From contig CAAHEN010000148.1 in assembly GCA_900772575.1 (NCBI GenBank), positions 1 through 56,272 of the forward strand: DNA of 56,272 nt. Direction: 5' to 3'. Position numbers and translations under genes: made by a program. The DNA is from Bacteroidaceae bacterium. Lineage in GTDB: Bacteria; Bacteroidota; Bacteroidia; Bacteroidales; Bacteroidaceae. The notes below the pieces were generated by a model, which saw only the letters and a program-made list of their open reading frames with translations, was not told the origin of the DNA and ran no database searches. Numbering within the stretch: the stretch's first letter is position 1; each line of letters begins with the position of its first letter. This document shows, piece by piece, positions 17,214 through 26,093 of the stretch.

Positions 17214-19394
17214 CTAATTGGCCATCTCGGAGATGAATTTTATCCGAACCAACCTGATTTCGTCTTCTGAATATTCTTGGCCAAGTTCTTCTATGGCGGC
17301 ATCAATGTCATCTGTCTCAGACTCTTTGAAGTATTGGTAAATGTCATTGACATCATCGTCATCCATTACCTCATTGATGAAATAATCGATGTTTATCTTC
17401 GTTCCGGAATAGACAATGGCCTCAATCTTTTCTAAGAGTTCATCGAACTCCATCCCTTTAGACATCGCGATGTCGTCAAGGGCGACTTTGCGGTCGATGC
17501 TATGAATGATGCTTATCTTAAGTTGCGACTTGTTCGCAACCGTACGAATTCGGAAATCTTCCGGACGTTCTATATCGTTATCCTCACAATGTTTTTTGAT
17601 AAGTTCGCAGAACTCGGTGCCATAACGTTTCGCCTTTCCGGCCCCGACACCGGGAATGTTTTGCAACTCCTCCAATGTTTGTGGGTAAGTTGTCGCCATG
17701 GCTTCCAATGAATTGTCTTGGAATATCACGTAAGGAGGAACCTCCAATTCCTTGCTAAGCCGCTTTCTCAGGTCTGTAAGCATTTGATAGAGGGAAGGAT
17801 CCACAGCACAAGAAGCCCCGCTTTGGAGAGGCTCCGATGCCACATTCCCATCAAACTCCCTATCTTCCACAATCATGAAACTTTTAGGCTCCTGCAAAAA
17901 TTTATGTCCTTCCGCGGTTACCCTCAATGCGCCATAATTGTCTATGTCTTTTTCCAGATAGCCTGCCACAATGGCCTGGCGCAATACGGCGTACCAAATT
18001 TTGTCGCTCACATCATCGCCACTACCGAATTCATCTATGTCGTTATGCTTGTGAGCACAGACTTCATCGGTAGCGCGTCCGATAAGGACGTCCTTTATAT
18101 AATCGTCTTTGAAATTTTCCTTAACGGCAAGGATGACCTCTATGGCCCTGCACAAATAATCTTTTGCTTCCACTTCGATTCTTGGGCTTAAGCAATTGTC
18201 GCAATTTTCACAGTTGTCTTTCGGATATGTCTCACCAAAATAATGGAGCAACAGCTTGCGGCGACACAGTGAGGACTCGGCATAGGCTGCGGTCTCCTTA
18301 AGCAATTGCCGTCCAATCTCCTGTTCTGCAACAGGTTTGCCTTCCATGAACTTCTCTAGCTTCTGGAGATCCTTACGCGAATAATACGCAATGCAGACCC
18401 CTTCCCCACCATCGCGTCCGGCGCGTCCTGTCTCTTGGTAATACCCCTCTAAACTTTTAGGAATATCATAATGGATGACGAACCTTACATCAGGCTTGTC
18501 TATCCCCATGCCGAAAGCAATAGTGGCCACAATGACGTCAATTTTCTCCATTAAGAAGGCGTCTTGTGTGGCCGATCTGGTGGCAGAGTCCATGCCAGCG
18601 TGATAAGCCTGCGCCTTGATATCATTAACGCGCAGTATTTCCGCCAGCTCTTCCACCCGCTTGCGACTCAAGCAGTATATAATGCCGCTCTTACCGGCAT
18701 TCTGCTTGATGTATTTAATTATGTCTTTGTCTATGTCTTGTGTCTTAGCACGAACTTCATAATAGAGATTGGGGCGGTTGAATGAGCTTTTAAACTCTAC
18801 CGCATCCATGATACCAAGATTTTTCTTTATGTCCTTGCGCACCTTGTCTGTGGCGGTTGCAGTCAGCGCAATGACAGGGGCAACTCCCAGTTTCTGGATT
18901 ATAGGACGTATCTTACGGTATTCAGGCCTAAAGTCATGACCCCATTCAGATATACAATGGGCTTCATCGATGGCATAAAAGGAGATCTTCACTTTCTTTA
19001 GGAAGTTCACGTACTCCTCCTTTGTCAATGACTCCGGCGCAACATACAGCAGCTTCGTCTTACCGTCAAGGATATCGTGCAGTACCTGATCCACAGCAGC
19101 CTTGTTCAAGGACGAATTGATGTAATGTGCCACTCCGTCCGATTCACAAGTACTGCGCATGGCATCGACCTGATTCTTCATCAAGGCGATCAACGGGGAA
19201 ATCACGATAGCAGTCCCCTCCATCATCAAGGATGGCAACTGATAGCACAATGACTTACCTCCGCCCGTTGGCATTAGCACGAAGACATTCTTCCCCGCCA
19301 AGAGGCTGCTTATTATTGCCTCTTGGTTCATCTTGAAACCATCGAACCCAAAATATCTCTTTAAGGCTTCGTGTAAGTTTTTATTCTTGTCCAT
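17214..19394 (-). CDS. recQ: ATP-dependent DNA helicase RecQ
   Basis: This 726-residue 3'-to-5' SF2 helicase acts in recombinational repair. Walker A MPTGGGKS has K47, the DEAH box is at 143-146 (AIDEAHCISEWGHDFRPEY in part), and motif VI is YQETGRAGRDGG. The RecQ-Ct zinc-binding region contains CRRKLLLHYFGE and CENCDNC near residues 385-410, and a winged helix follows. An HRDC domain occupies about 535-610. An additional acidic C-terminus (about 620-726) containing two helical segments is normal for the long Bacteroidetes RecQ. It lies 138 bases after clpX with its own -7 box in the gap. Confidence 0.96.
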   Translation of the reverse strand: MDKNKNLHEALKRYFGFDGFKMNQEAIISSLLAGKNVFVLMPTGGGKSLCYQLPSLMMEGTAIVISPLIALMKNQVDAMRSTCESDGVAHYINSSLNKAAVDQVLHDILDGKTKLLYVAPESLTKEEYVNFLKKVKISFYAIDEAHCISEWGHDFRPEYRKIRPIIQKLGVAPVIALTATATDKVRKDIKKNLGIMDAVEFKSSFNRPNLYYEVRAKTQDIDKDIIKYIKQNAGKSGIIYCLSRKRVEELAEILRVNDIKAQAYHAGMDSATRSATQDAFLMEKIDVIVATIAFGMGIDKPDVRFVIHYDIPKSLEGYYQETGRAGRDGGEGVCIAYYSRKDLQKLEKFMEGKPVAEQEIGRQLLKETAAYAESSLCRRKLLLHYFGETYPKDNCENCDNCLSPRIEVEAKDYLCRAIEVILAVKENFKDDYIKDVLIGRATDEVCAHKHNDIDEFGSGDDVSDKIWYAVLRQAIVAGYLEKDIDNYGALRVTAEGHKFLQEPKSFMIVEDREFDGNVASEPLQSGASCAVDPSLYQMLTDLRKRLSKELEVPPYVIFQDNSLEAMATTYPQTLEELQNIPGVGAGKAKRYGTEFCELIKKHCEDNDIERPEDFRIRTVANKSQLKISIIHSIDRKVALDDIAMSKGMEFDELLEKIEAIVYSGTKINIDYFINEVMDDDDVNDIYQYFKESETDDIDAAIEELGQEYSEDEIRLVRIKFISEMAN

Positions 19395-19463
19395 TTGGAA
19401 TGCCAGGTTAAAGTTTTGTGCCTGAGACTCTCTCGTTAGAAAAACTCATGCCCTATCACCTAA

Positions 19464-19471
19464 CAAAGATA
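19464..19471 (-). promoter_or_regulatory. Candidate -7 element for recQ
   Basis: On the minus strand this reads TATCTTTG, matching TAnnTTTG. It lies 69 bases before the recQ start, in the gap after clpX. No convincing TTTG element is present at the expected distance, so it may be weak. Confidence 0.45.
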
Positions 19472-19532
19472 AGAACAACTTTTGATTCCACGTCAGTTTA
19501 AACGAGAAAAACTGCTATTCTTTTATGGGCAG

Positions 19533-20768
19533 CTAGTTCGTTGCTAAATTTGCCTTGTCAATTTTTTGCTCAGCATATTCACGTGTGACTGTAAAGGCCT
19601 TTATTGCAGTTGACGGTATCTCGAACATGGCATCCATCATGACGCTTTCAACAATCGACCGCAGGCCACGAGCTCCAAGTTTATATTCCACAGCCTTATC
19701 GACTATGTAGTCCAAAGCCTCGTCTGTAAATGTCAGCTCAACACCATCCATCTCAAACAGCTTCACATATTGCTTGATGATAGCGTTTTTGGGGCTCGTC
19801 AAGATTCTTCGCAATGCAGCCTTGTCCAAGGGGTTCAGATATGTCAGGACTGGGAGTCGCCCGATAATCTCAGGAATGAGGCCAAAAGATTTCAAATCCT
19901 GTGGGCGGATATATTGCATGAGATTAGACGGATCTATCTTCTTGGCGTTCTGAACGGAGTTGTAGCCGACTGTATGGGTGTTCAGCCGTTGAGCGATTTT
20001 CTTCTCTATCCCGTCGAACGCACCGCCGCAGATGAACAGTATATCACGTGTGTTCACATGGATATAATCCTGGTCTGGGTGTTTGCGTCCACCTTTTGGC
20101 GGGACGTTCACCATGGAGCCCTCCAGCAATTTGAGCATGCCTTGCTGCACACCCTCGCCACTCACATCCCGCGTAATGGAAGGGTTATCGCTTTTACGGG
20201 CAATCTTGTCGATCTCATCGATAAACACTATTCCACGCTCTGCCTTCTCCACGTCATAATCTGCGACCTGCAGCAACCGGGAAAGGATGCTTTCCACGTC
20301 TTCACCTACATATCCTGCCTCTGTGAAAACCGTTGCGTCAACGATGGTGAATGGCACTTCCAGCAGACGGGCTATGGTGCGAGCCAGCAGCGTTTTCCCT
20401 GTACCCGTCGAACCGACCATGATGATGTTCGATTTTTCTATTTCGACCTCATCGTCAGTCGTGTTCTTCTGGTAGAGTCGCTTGTAATGGTTATAAACCG
20501 CCACTGCCAGATGCTGTTTTGCGGCATCTTGCCCTATCACATATTGATCCAGGTACTCTTTTATGTCTTGCGGCTTCGGCACTTTCTTTATGTCTATATC
20601 CGCAGCCTTGCCTTTTTTCTTTTCATCGGCTTCCAACTGGCGGATAAGCTCATACGCCCGGTCTGCACATTGGTCGCAGATATTGCCGTTTATGCCTGTG
20701 ATGAGGAAGCCGACCTGGCTTTCATCCCGGCCGCAGAAGGAGCAAGTATTCTTAGCCTTGTTTGCCAT
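19533..20768 (-). CDS. clpX: ATP-dependent Clp protease ATP-binding subunit ClpX
   Basis: This 411-residue AAA+ unfoldase recognises and threads substrates into ClpP. An N-terminal C4 zinc-binding domain has C9, C12, C31 and C34. Walker A GSTGTGKT, the pore loop GYVGED and Walker B VFIDEIDKIARK follow, with the RKSDNPSITRDVSGEGVQQ region conserved. I start at the ATG at 20768 (MANKAKNTCSFCGR); an upstream in-frame ATG at 20795 adds nine residues not found in the family. The start overlaps the end of clpP by 17 bases, so the two are translationally linked. Confidence 0.97.
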   Translation of the reverse strand: MANKAKNTCSFCGRDESQVGFLITGINGNICDQCADRAYELIRQLEADEKKKGKAADIDIKKVPKPQDIKEYLDQYVIGQDAAKQHLAVAVYNHYKRLYQKNTTDDEVEIEKSNIIMVGSTGTGKTLLARTIARLLEVPFTIVDATVFTEAGYVGEDVESILSRLLQVADYDVEKAERGIVFIDEIDKIARKSDNPSITRDVSGEGVQQGMLKLLEGSMVNVPPKGGRKHPDQDYIHVNTRDILFICGGAFDGIEKKIAQRLNTHTVGYNSVQNAKKIDPSNLMQYIRPQDLKSFGLIPEIIGRLPVLTYLNPLDKAALRRILTSPKNAIIKQYVKLFEMDGVELTFTDEALDYIVDKAVEYKLGARGLRSIVESVMMDAMFEIPSTAIKAFTVTREYAEQKIDKANLATN

Positions 20769-21432
20769 GTGGCTTACGTGATAATATTGTATCAATCATA
20801 CCATAATCGCGAGCTTCTTCCGAGGTCATCCAATAATCGCGATCTGAATCGGCCCAGACCTTGTCAAAGTCCGTTTCAGAATGATCGGCAATGATCGTGT
20901 AGAGCTCTTTCTTCAATTTCTGTATCTCGCGTGCCGTGATTTCAATATCCGAAGCTTGGCCCTGTGCTCCACCCATCGGTTGATGAATCATTACACGGCT
21001 GTGAGTCAGTGCTGAGCGTTTCCCCTTTTGCCCTGCCACCAGAAGCACCGCAGCCATTGACGCAGCCATACCGGTGCAAATGGTAGCGACATCACTCTGG
21101 ATGAATTGCATCGTGTCATAAATGCCCAAGCCGGCATAGACGGATCCACCTGGGGAATTGATGTATATGGAAATGTCTTTTCCGGGGTCTGTCGAATCCA
21201 GATACAGGAGCTGTGCCTGAAGCGTATTCGCAGTATAGTCATCTATCTGGGTACCCAAAAAGATGATGCGATCCATCATCAGACGTGAGAACACATCCAT
21301 CTGGGTGACATTGAGCTGACGCTCTTCCAATATATATGGATTCAGGTACTGGTTTTGTGCTTTCACCACATCGTCGACAACCATAGAGTCGATTCCCATA
21401 TGACGGGTGGCAAATTTTTTAAAGTCGTTCAT
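20752..21432 (-). CDS. clpP: ATP-dependent Clp protease proteolytic subunit ClpP
   Basis: This 226-residue serine peptidase forms the tetradecameric ClpP barrel. The catalytic triad is S125 (GMAASMAAVL), H150 (RVMIHQPMGG) and D199 (DSDRDYWM). The substrate-binding block INSPGGSVYAGLGIYDTMQ is present in part at 91-110. The longer N-terminal leader of about 30 residues is usual in this phylum. It is the middle gene of tig-clpP-clpX; a 12-bp inverted repeat lies in the leader between tig and clpP. Confidence 0.97.
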   Translation of the reverse strand: MNDFKKFATRHMGIDSMVVDDVVKAQNQYLNPYILEERQLNVTQMDVFSRLMMDRIIFLGTQIDDYTANTLQAQLLYLDSTDPGKDISIYINSPGGSVYAGLGIYDTMQFIQSDVATICTGMAASMAAVLLVAGQKGKRSALTHSRVMIHQPMGGAQGQASDIEITAREIQKLKKELYTIIADHSETDFDKVWADSDRDYWMTSEEARDYGMIDTILSRKPHGKQG

Positions 21433-21468
21433 CGAAAATCCTTGTTGCTATATTAGAGACAATCAGAG

Positions 21469-21518
21469 CTCTCCTTCTCCAAGGATTACAGTTGGAATAA
21501 TCTCCAGGAGAAGGAGAG
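21469..21518 (-). other. Intercistronic inverted repeat between tig and clpP
   Basis: A perfect 12-bp inverted repeat (CTCTCCTTCTCC at 21469-21480, GGAGAAGGAGAG at 21507-21518) with a 26-nt loop lies 36 bases before the clpP start. On the minus strand no T run follows, so it is more likely a processing, stability or translational element than a terminator. A small hairpin GGATC-AAAA-GATCC lies beside it at 21530-21543. Confidence 0.6.
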
Positions 21519-21566
21519 ACTCTATCATAGGATCAAAAGATCCGGTCGTACTTCTCTCTAAGGCTC

Positions 21567-22919
21567 TTAGTCAAAGAGCTTTTTGAATTCTTCGACCGTG
21601 ATGGTCTTGTGGTTAAGCGTCACTTCGCTCTTGAGCGCTGTGGTCAGTTTAGAATCGATGCAACGTTCTATCAGGGCATTCACCTGCTCACGCTTCTTGA
21701 GCATCTCAGCCGCATACTGCTCGACATACTCTTCCGGAATATCTGTCATTCCATATTGGGCAAACTGGAAGCGAGTAGCCTGTATTGCTGTTGCCTTCAC
21801 GTCCTTGTCTTCGACCTTGATGTTGTTGGCCTCAACCAGCTGTTCCTTGATGAGGTGCCACTTGAGCTCCTGAATGCTCTTCTCGAAGTTTTGGTCAATG
21901 AACTCATCGCCCTTATCCGGATTGTTGGCCTTCATTATCCGCTTAAGCAACTCCGTCGGGAACTCCAGATCGCCGACCTTGTTCTCTGCATAGGCTCTGG
22001 CATCCAACAAGAATTTATAGTCGCTGTCTGCGACATGCTGGTTTGCGATTCCTTCCTTGATCTTATTGCGGAATTCCTCTTCACCCTTCACCTTGCCTTC
22101 ACCGAAAATTTGGTCAAACAGCTGCTGGTTTACCTCGGCAGGCACAAAACGGCTGATTTCGTCGATCTGGAAAGAATACTTTCCCTTGTGAGCCGGCACG
22201 TCCTCTTTCTTGATCTTAAGCAGTGATGCGAGTTCGGCCTCGTTGTCGCTGTAAGCCTCATAAGGGTCAAAAGTCAGAACATCATTTTTCTTTGCAGTCT
22301 CAAAGAGCTTCTTCTCCTCGTCATTTTTGAAGTATGCTGGCATCAAAGAAGCCTTTTCAACGACAAGACCGCCTGCTTTGGGCTGCCCGTTTTCGTCCAG
22401 CTCCGCCAGTGTACCGCGCAATATATCACGGTCTGCATAGGTATCAACACTCTCAGGATGCCCGGCGCGTTGGGCCAATTGCTTTATTTGCTCATCAATC
22501 TGCGCATCATCGACAGCAATGTCATAATAGTCTATGGTGTCTGACTTGCCCAGTTCGACCTTGAAATCAGGAGCTAAGGCAATATCAAAGAGAAATTCGA
22601 AGTCATCCTGCTTCTCTATGTCTTGCGGTTGCTGGTTTTCATTGGAAAGTGGCTCGCCCAGCATATTGATTTTGTTATCCTTGATGTATCCGAAAAGGCT
22701 GTCGTTTAGCAACTTGTTTACTTCTTCCGCCTTAGTCTGTGCGCCATACATTTTTTTCACCAGGCCAAAAGGTACTTTACCCGGACGGAATCCGGGCATC
22801 TGAGCCTTGTGACTGATGGCCTTAAGTGCCTTCTGCAGTTTTTCTTCGTAGTCAGCTTTCTCCATCTTTACGGTGAGGATGGCACTGACGTCTCCTGTTT
22901 TTTCTAATGAAATATTCAT
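21567..22919 (-). CDS. tig: Trigger factor
   Basis: This 450-residue ribosome-associated chaperone has the N-terminal ribosome-binding domain with its signature region MPGFRPGKVPFGLVKKMYG (about residues 40-58; canonical GFRxGKxP). A degenerate middle domain stands in place of the FKBP-type prolyl isomerase (about 150-245), and a long helical C-terminal arm covers about 260-440. It is the first gene of tig-clpP-clpX and is preceded by a strong promoter about 47 bases upstream. Confidence 0.93.
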   Translation of the reverse strand: MNISLEKTGDVSAILTVKMEKADYEEKLQKALKAISHKAQMPGFRPGKVPFGLVKKMYGAQTKAEEVNKLLNDSLFGYIKDNKINMLGEPLSNENQQPQDIEKQDDFEFLFDIALAPDFKVELGKSDTIDYYDIAVDDAQIDEQIKQLAQRAGHPESVDTYADRDILRGTLAELDENGQPKAGGLVVEKASLMPAYFKNDEEKKLFETAKKNDVLTFDPYEAYSDNEAELASLLKIKKEDVPAHKGKYSFQIDEISRFVPAEVNQQLFDQIFGEGKVKGEEEFRNKIKEGIANQHVADSDYKFLLDARAYAENKVGDLEFPTELLKRIMKANNPDKGDEFIDQNFEKSIQELKWHLIKEQLVEANNIKVEDKDVKATAIQATRFQFAQYGMTDIPEEYVEQYAAEMLKKREQVNALIERCIDSKLTTALKSEVTLNHKTITVEEFKKLFD

Positions 22920-22965
22920 TGTGAGTTATATGGTGTTATGTGTGTTAGTCTAAGCTTTTGGCGTG

Positions 22966-22997
22966 CAAAGATAGCACTTGGCGAGAAAAGAACCAAA
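22966..22997 (-). promoter_or_regulatory. Promoter of tig-clpP-clpX
   Basis: On the minus strand TTTG (22997-22994) and TATCTTTG (22973-22966) are separated by 20 bases, a full match to the Bacteroidetes promoter. The predicted leader before tig is about 42 nt. Confidence 0.8.
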
Positions 22998-23222
22998 TTT
23001 ATTCGGGAAAAGCCGGCAGACCGTGCTGCGACTACTTGCCTTTTCCAAAGCTTGCCGAAAGGTACTCTGAAACTCAGACTGACATTTTACCAAATGCCGA
23101 TCCCGCCAACCCCACAGGGGTTCCGCCTAGCCCCCTCCATCCTTTTTCCTGAAAGAGAAGGCCTTATCTGGCCAAATCCGGCTGTCTGATACAGGAACCA
23201 TGATCATTGAGGCCTGCCAAGG

Positions 23223-23271
23223 AAAAAGCGCTGCAGCTTCCACGCTCATACCGGGCGTGGGGCCGCAACGC
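23223..23271 (-). terminator. Intrinsic terminator after gdhA
   Basis: On the minus strand GCGTTGCGGC and CCACGC pair with GCGTGG and GCTGCAGCGC, giving about 16 bp with small bulges and a 9-nt loop, followed directly by TTTTT. It lies 39 bases after the gdhA stop. Confidence 0.82.
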
Positions 23272-23309
23272 TTTCCTTGTTGAAGCATTGATGAGAAACC
23301 AGACGATGT

Positions 23310-24644
23310 TCAGATGATCCCCTGTGCCATCATGGCATGTGCCACTTTCATGAACCCTGCGATATTGGCACCTTTGACATAGTTGGTGTAACCATTCTCA
23401 CGGCCATAGCGCAAGCATTGGTCATGAACAGCCCGCATGATGTGGTGAAGTCGCTGATCCACCTCTTCTGCCGACCACGATATGTGCATCGCGTTCTGCG
23501 TCATCTCTAGCCCCGAAGTGGCCACTCCACCGGAGTTCACGGCCTTTCCAGGAGCAAAGAGCGTATGCGCATCAATAAAGCGATCTACAGCCTCGGCTGT
23601 GCAGCCCATATTGCTCACTTCAGCCACACACATGACGCCATTGTCAATCAGGGCCTGTGCGTCGGCCTCATCGAGTTCGTTTTGAGTCGCGCAAGGGAGA
23701 GCGATATCGACATGCTGTTCCCACGGCTTGCGTCCCTCATGGAAGGTTGCCTCAGGAAAACGCTCGGCATAAGGAGCCACGATGTCTTCTCCCGACAGGC
23801 GAAGCTCAAGCATATAGTCTATTTTCTCGCCGCAGACGCCACTGGGATCATAGACATAACCATCTGGCCCGCTCAATGTGACCACCTTGGCACCCATCTC
23901 TGTCGCTTTCTTGGCAGCGCCCCAGGCTACATTGCCAAATCCGGAAATGGCCACAGTCTTCCCTGCTATGTCATTCCCGCAGTCAGCCAGCATCTGCCTA
24001 ACAAAATAGAGTGCGCCATAGCCCGTAGCCTCCGGACGCAAGATGGAACCGCCGAAGTCGAGTCCCTTGCCTGTGAATGTGCCCGTGTGCTCGCGAGTCA
24101 GCTTCTTGTACATGCCAAACATGTAACCCACTTCTCGTCCGCCGACACCGATATCACCGGCCGGCACGTCCTGATCGGGTCCCAAGTTGCGCCAGAGCTC
24201 AAGCATGAAAGCCTGGCAGAAGCGCATGATCTCTGCCTCACTGCGTCCACGCGGTGCAAAGTCAGAGCCACCCTTAGCGCCTCCCATAGGAAGCGTGGTA
24301 AGGGCATTCTTGAAAGTCTGCTCGAAACCTAAGAACTTGAGTATGCTCAAATTGACAGACGGGTGAAAGCGTACCCCACCCTTATAAGGGCCGATGGCAT
24401 TGTTAAACTGGACGCGGTAGCCCAGATTGACATGTACCTGTCCGGCATCGTCAGTCCAAGGCACTCGGAATGTCAAGATGCGATCGGGTTCCACAAGGCG
24501 CTCGATGAGTTTCACGCTTTCAAACTCAGAATGGGCATTGTAGACTGGTTCAATGGAGAGAAGCACCTCGCGGACGGCCTGAAGATATTCATGCTCGCCA
24601 CCGTGTTTGGCTTCCAAGGTTGAGAGGATTTGTTCGGTTTTCAT
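23310..24644 (-). CDS. gdhA: Glutamate dehydrogenase, hexameric NADP-type
   Basis: This 444-residue enzyme interconverts 2-oxoglutarate plus ammonium and glutamate, the main ammonium assimilation step in many Bacteroidales. The substrate-site motifs are PYKGGVRFHP (K88) and LPMGGAKGG with catalytic K124. The GDIGVGGREVGYM block and the Rossmann motif VAISGFGNVAWGAA (about 228-241) follow. Length and motifs fit the about 450-residue hexameric class. NADP preference is inferred from family resemblance. It is a single-gene unit with its own candidate promoter and terminator. Confidence 0.95.
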   Translation of the reverse strand: MKTEQILSTLEAKHGGEHEYLQAVREVLLSIEPVYNAHSEFESVKLIERLVEPDRILTFRVPWTDDAGQVHVNLGYRVQFNNAIGPYKGGVRFHPSVNLSILKFLGFEQTFKNALTTLPMGGAKGGSDFAPRGRSEAEIMRFCQAFMLELWRNLGPDQDVPAGDIGVGGREVGYMFGMYKKLTREHTGTFTGKGLDFGGSILRPEATGYGALYFVRQMLADCGNDIAGKTVAISGFGNVAWGAAKKATEMGAKVVTLSGPDGYVYDPSGVCGEKIDYMLELRLSGEDIVAPYAERFPEATFHEGRKPWEQHVDIALPCATQNELDEADAQALIDNGVMCVAEVSNMGCTAEAVDRFIDAHTLFAPGKAVNSGGVATSGLEMTQNAMHISWSAEEVDQRLHHIMRAVHDQCLRYGRENGYTNYVKGANIAGFMKVAHAMMAQGII

Positions 24645-24690
24645 TTCTACGTAAAATTGGTGTAGGCGATGAATGTTTTGATTGTCGCCC

Positions 24691-24698
24691 CAAAAGTA
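24691..24698 (-). promoter_or_regulatory. Candidate -7 element for gdhA
   Basis: On the minus strand this reads TACTTTTG (TAnnTTTG), 46 bases before the gdhA start. The expected TTTG element at about 20 bases is not seen. Confidence 0.5.
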
Positions 24699-24946
24699 GT
24701 GATTCCTTTTAATATACGGCTGTCGCCATGGCTTTTTTCAATCTCTAGAAGAAAAAAGCCTCTGCCTGCAATTATCCATGACACCTGTGTCTCCTCAAAA
24801 ATTGGGATCAAGGTTCTGCGCTTCCCGCATCACCCATGCTGGTGTCCAAGCTGAGCCCATCCTAGCATAACAGCCCATAGAAAAATGCAGGGAAGGGAAG
24901 GCTGCAATAATTTGCAAAAAACACTTCACATTTCCCCAAGTTGCAG

Positions 24947-24954
24947 TATCTTTG
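24947..24954 (+). promoter_or_regulatory. -7 element of the HU/SPOR gene, placing transcription start at the ATG
   Basis: TATCTTTG ends four bases before the ATG at 24959. With the usual spacing, transcription would start at or next to the A of the start codon, predicting a leaderless mRNA. No strong TTTG element is found 19-20 bases upstream. Confidence 0.6.
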
Positions 24955-24958
24955 CAGT

Positions 24959-25975
24959 ATGATTAATCTCTCCAAACATATAGAAGCACTGCTCCTGAAC
25001 AATGACTGCGTCATCGTTCCAGGGCTGGGAGGTTTTGTCACCCAATCGGTACCAGCACGATATGTCACTGAAGAACAGCTTTTTCTTCCGCCGCATCGCA
25101 CCATAGGATTCAATCCACAACTGACACTCAACGACGGTCTACTCGTACAGTCGTACATGCAAGCCTATGGCACTGGATACAGTGAGGCGACCCTTCAGAT
25201 AGAAGAAACCGTCTATCAGCTCAAAGAAACGTTACATGCCTCTGGCGAATTTACGCTTGACGGCATCGGGACATTCACCCTAGACCTAAGCGATGCGCTC
25301 AATTTCCATCCGATTGAAGCCGGTGTCATCTCACCACAGCTCTATGGGCTTGGATCGTTCATTGTGTCAAGAGCCACCGCCGCCCATTCTTCTTCTGTGG
25401 CCGATTCAGTGGCTGAGGAACAAGAAGAAAAGCGTGTAAAAGTCGTCACCACCTCAGCGACGAGCCGTACTTACACGCTCAATTTCAATCGCGAACTTTG
25501 CAACTACGCCGCTGCCGTCGCTGTAGCCATCATTTTCTATTTCTTGTGGGCCACTCCCGTTGGGGTCGCCGACAGTGCGTATACGGCGTCTCCTGCAATC
25601 GCCACCACACAACTTGGCCTTGCCACAGCCTCCGCCCCTCAGCCTTCTGCGACACACAGGCAACTGGGGAACAAGGCCGTCCCTGCTACTCCCGGATCGC
25701 AAGACGGCAGTCCTACCAGCACATCAAAGCAGCAACAGGCGCAAGGACGCTACACCATCGTAGTGGCCAGCAGCGTTCCGCGTAAAGGAGCCATGCAATT
25801 GGTCGAACAATTGAACCAAGACGGGCTTGCCAATGCTGAAATCATTGAGATGAAGCGCATGGTGCGTGTCGTCTACGGGCATTACACAACCGCTGGTGAC
25901 GCACAGGCCGCACTGCGCACCCTAAGACAAGGTGTGCACTTCAAGGAGGCATGGGTCATGGAGATCGGTGACTGA
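24959..25975 (+). CDS. HU-CCDC81-like and SPOR domain membrane protein
   Basis: This 338-residue protein begins with the bacterial HU-CCDC81 repeat (LSKHIEALLLNND and VIVPGLGGFV at about residues 3-30; second repeat to about 135). A single membrane segment follows (AAAVAVAIIFYFLW, near residue 185), then a Ser/Thr/Gln-rich linker and a C-terminal SPOR domain (RYTIVVASSVPRKGAMQLVEQL onward, about 264-335). SPOR domains bind glycan-stripped peptidoglycan at division sites. The topology would put the HU-like part in the cytoplasm and SPOR in the periplasm. I chose the ATG at 24959 because the domain starts almost immediately after it; an upstream TTG lies inside the promoter. Confidence 0.88.
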   Translation: MINLSKHIEALLLNNDCVIVPGLGGFVTQSVPARYVTEEQLFLPPHRTIGFNPQLTLNDGLLVQSYMQAYGTGYSEATLQIEETVYQLKETLHASGEFTLDGIGTFTLDLSDALNFHPIEAGVISPQLYGLGSFIVSRATAAHSSSVADSVAEEQEEKRVKVVTTSATSRTYTLNFNRELCNYAAAVAVAIIFYFLWATPVGVADSAYTASPAIATTQLGLATASAPQPSATHRQLGNKAVPATPGSQDGSPTSTSKQQQAQGRYTIVVASSVPRKGAMQLVEQLNQDGLANAEIIEMKRMVRVVYGHYTTAGDAQAALRTLRQGVHFKEAWVMEIGD

Positions 25976-26093
25976 AAGCACCCTATGGCCTTTCTTATCC
26001 ATAGAAATGATGATCAGACGCCGACCCTCATGCCCCACCTACGACCTTCGGTTAGAGAAGCAGAACTAATGAAAATGATGTGATCTTTGTATT

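Larger units (their letters stand above)
22920..23309. other. Gap of 390 bases between tig and gdhA
   Basis: The left part holds the tig promoter (22966-22997) and its short leader. The right part holds the gdhA terminator (23223-23271). Between them I see only a small hairpin AACCCC-ACA-GGGGTT (23108-23122) and no believable gene; the short open frames there start within or beside the promoter and lack recognisable features. Confidence 0.7.
24645..24958. other. Gap of 314 bases between divergent gdhA and the HU/SPOR gene
   Basis: This divergent intergenic region contains the candidate gdhA -7 box at 24691-24698 (minus) and the TATCTTTG box of the HU/SPOR gene at 24947-24954 (plus). The middle (about 24720-24900) shows no gene and no clear repeat. 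Confidence 0.65.

Noticed and set aside
19770..20894. 374-codon open frame antisense to clpX
   Set aside because: clpX carries all AAA+ motifs; the antisense frame has no family resemblance and cuts into clpP.
22938..23189. 83-codon frame in the tig-gdhA gap
   Set aside because: It begins within the tig promoter on the opposite strand and resembles no protein; composition is that of non-coding DNA.
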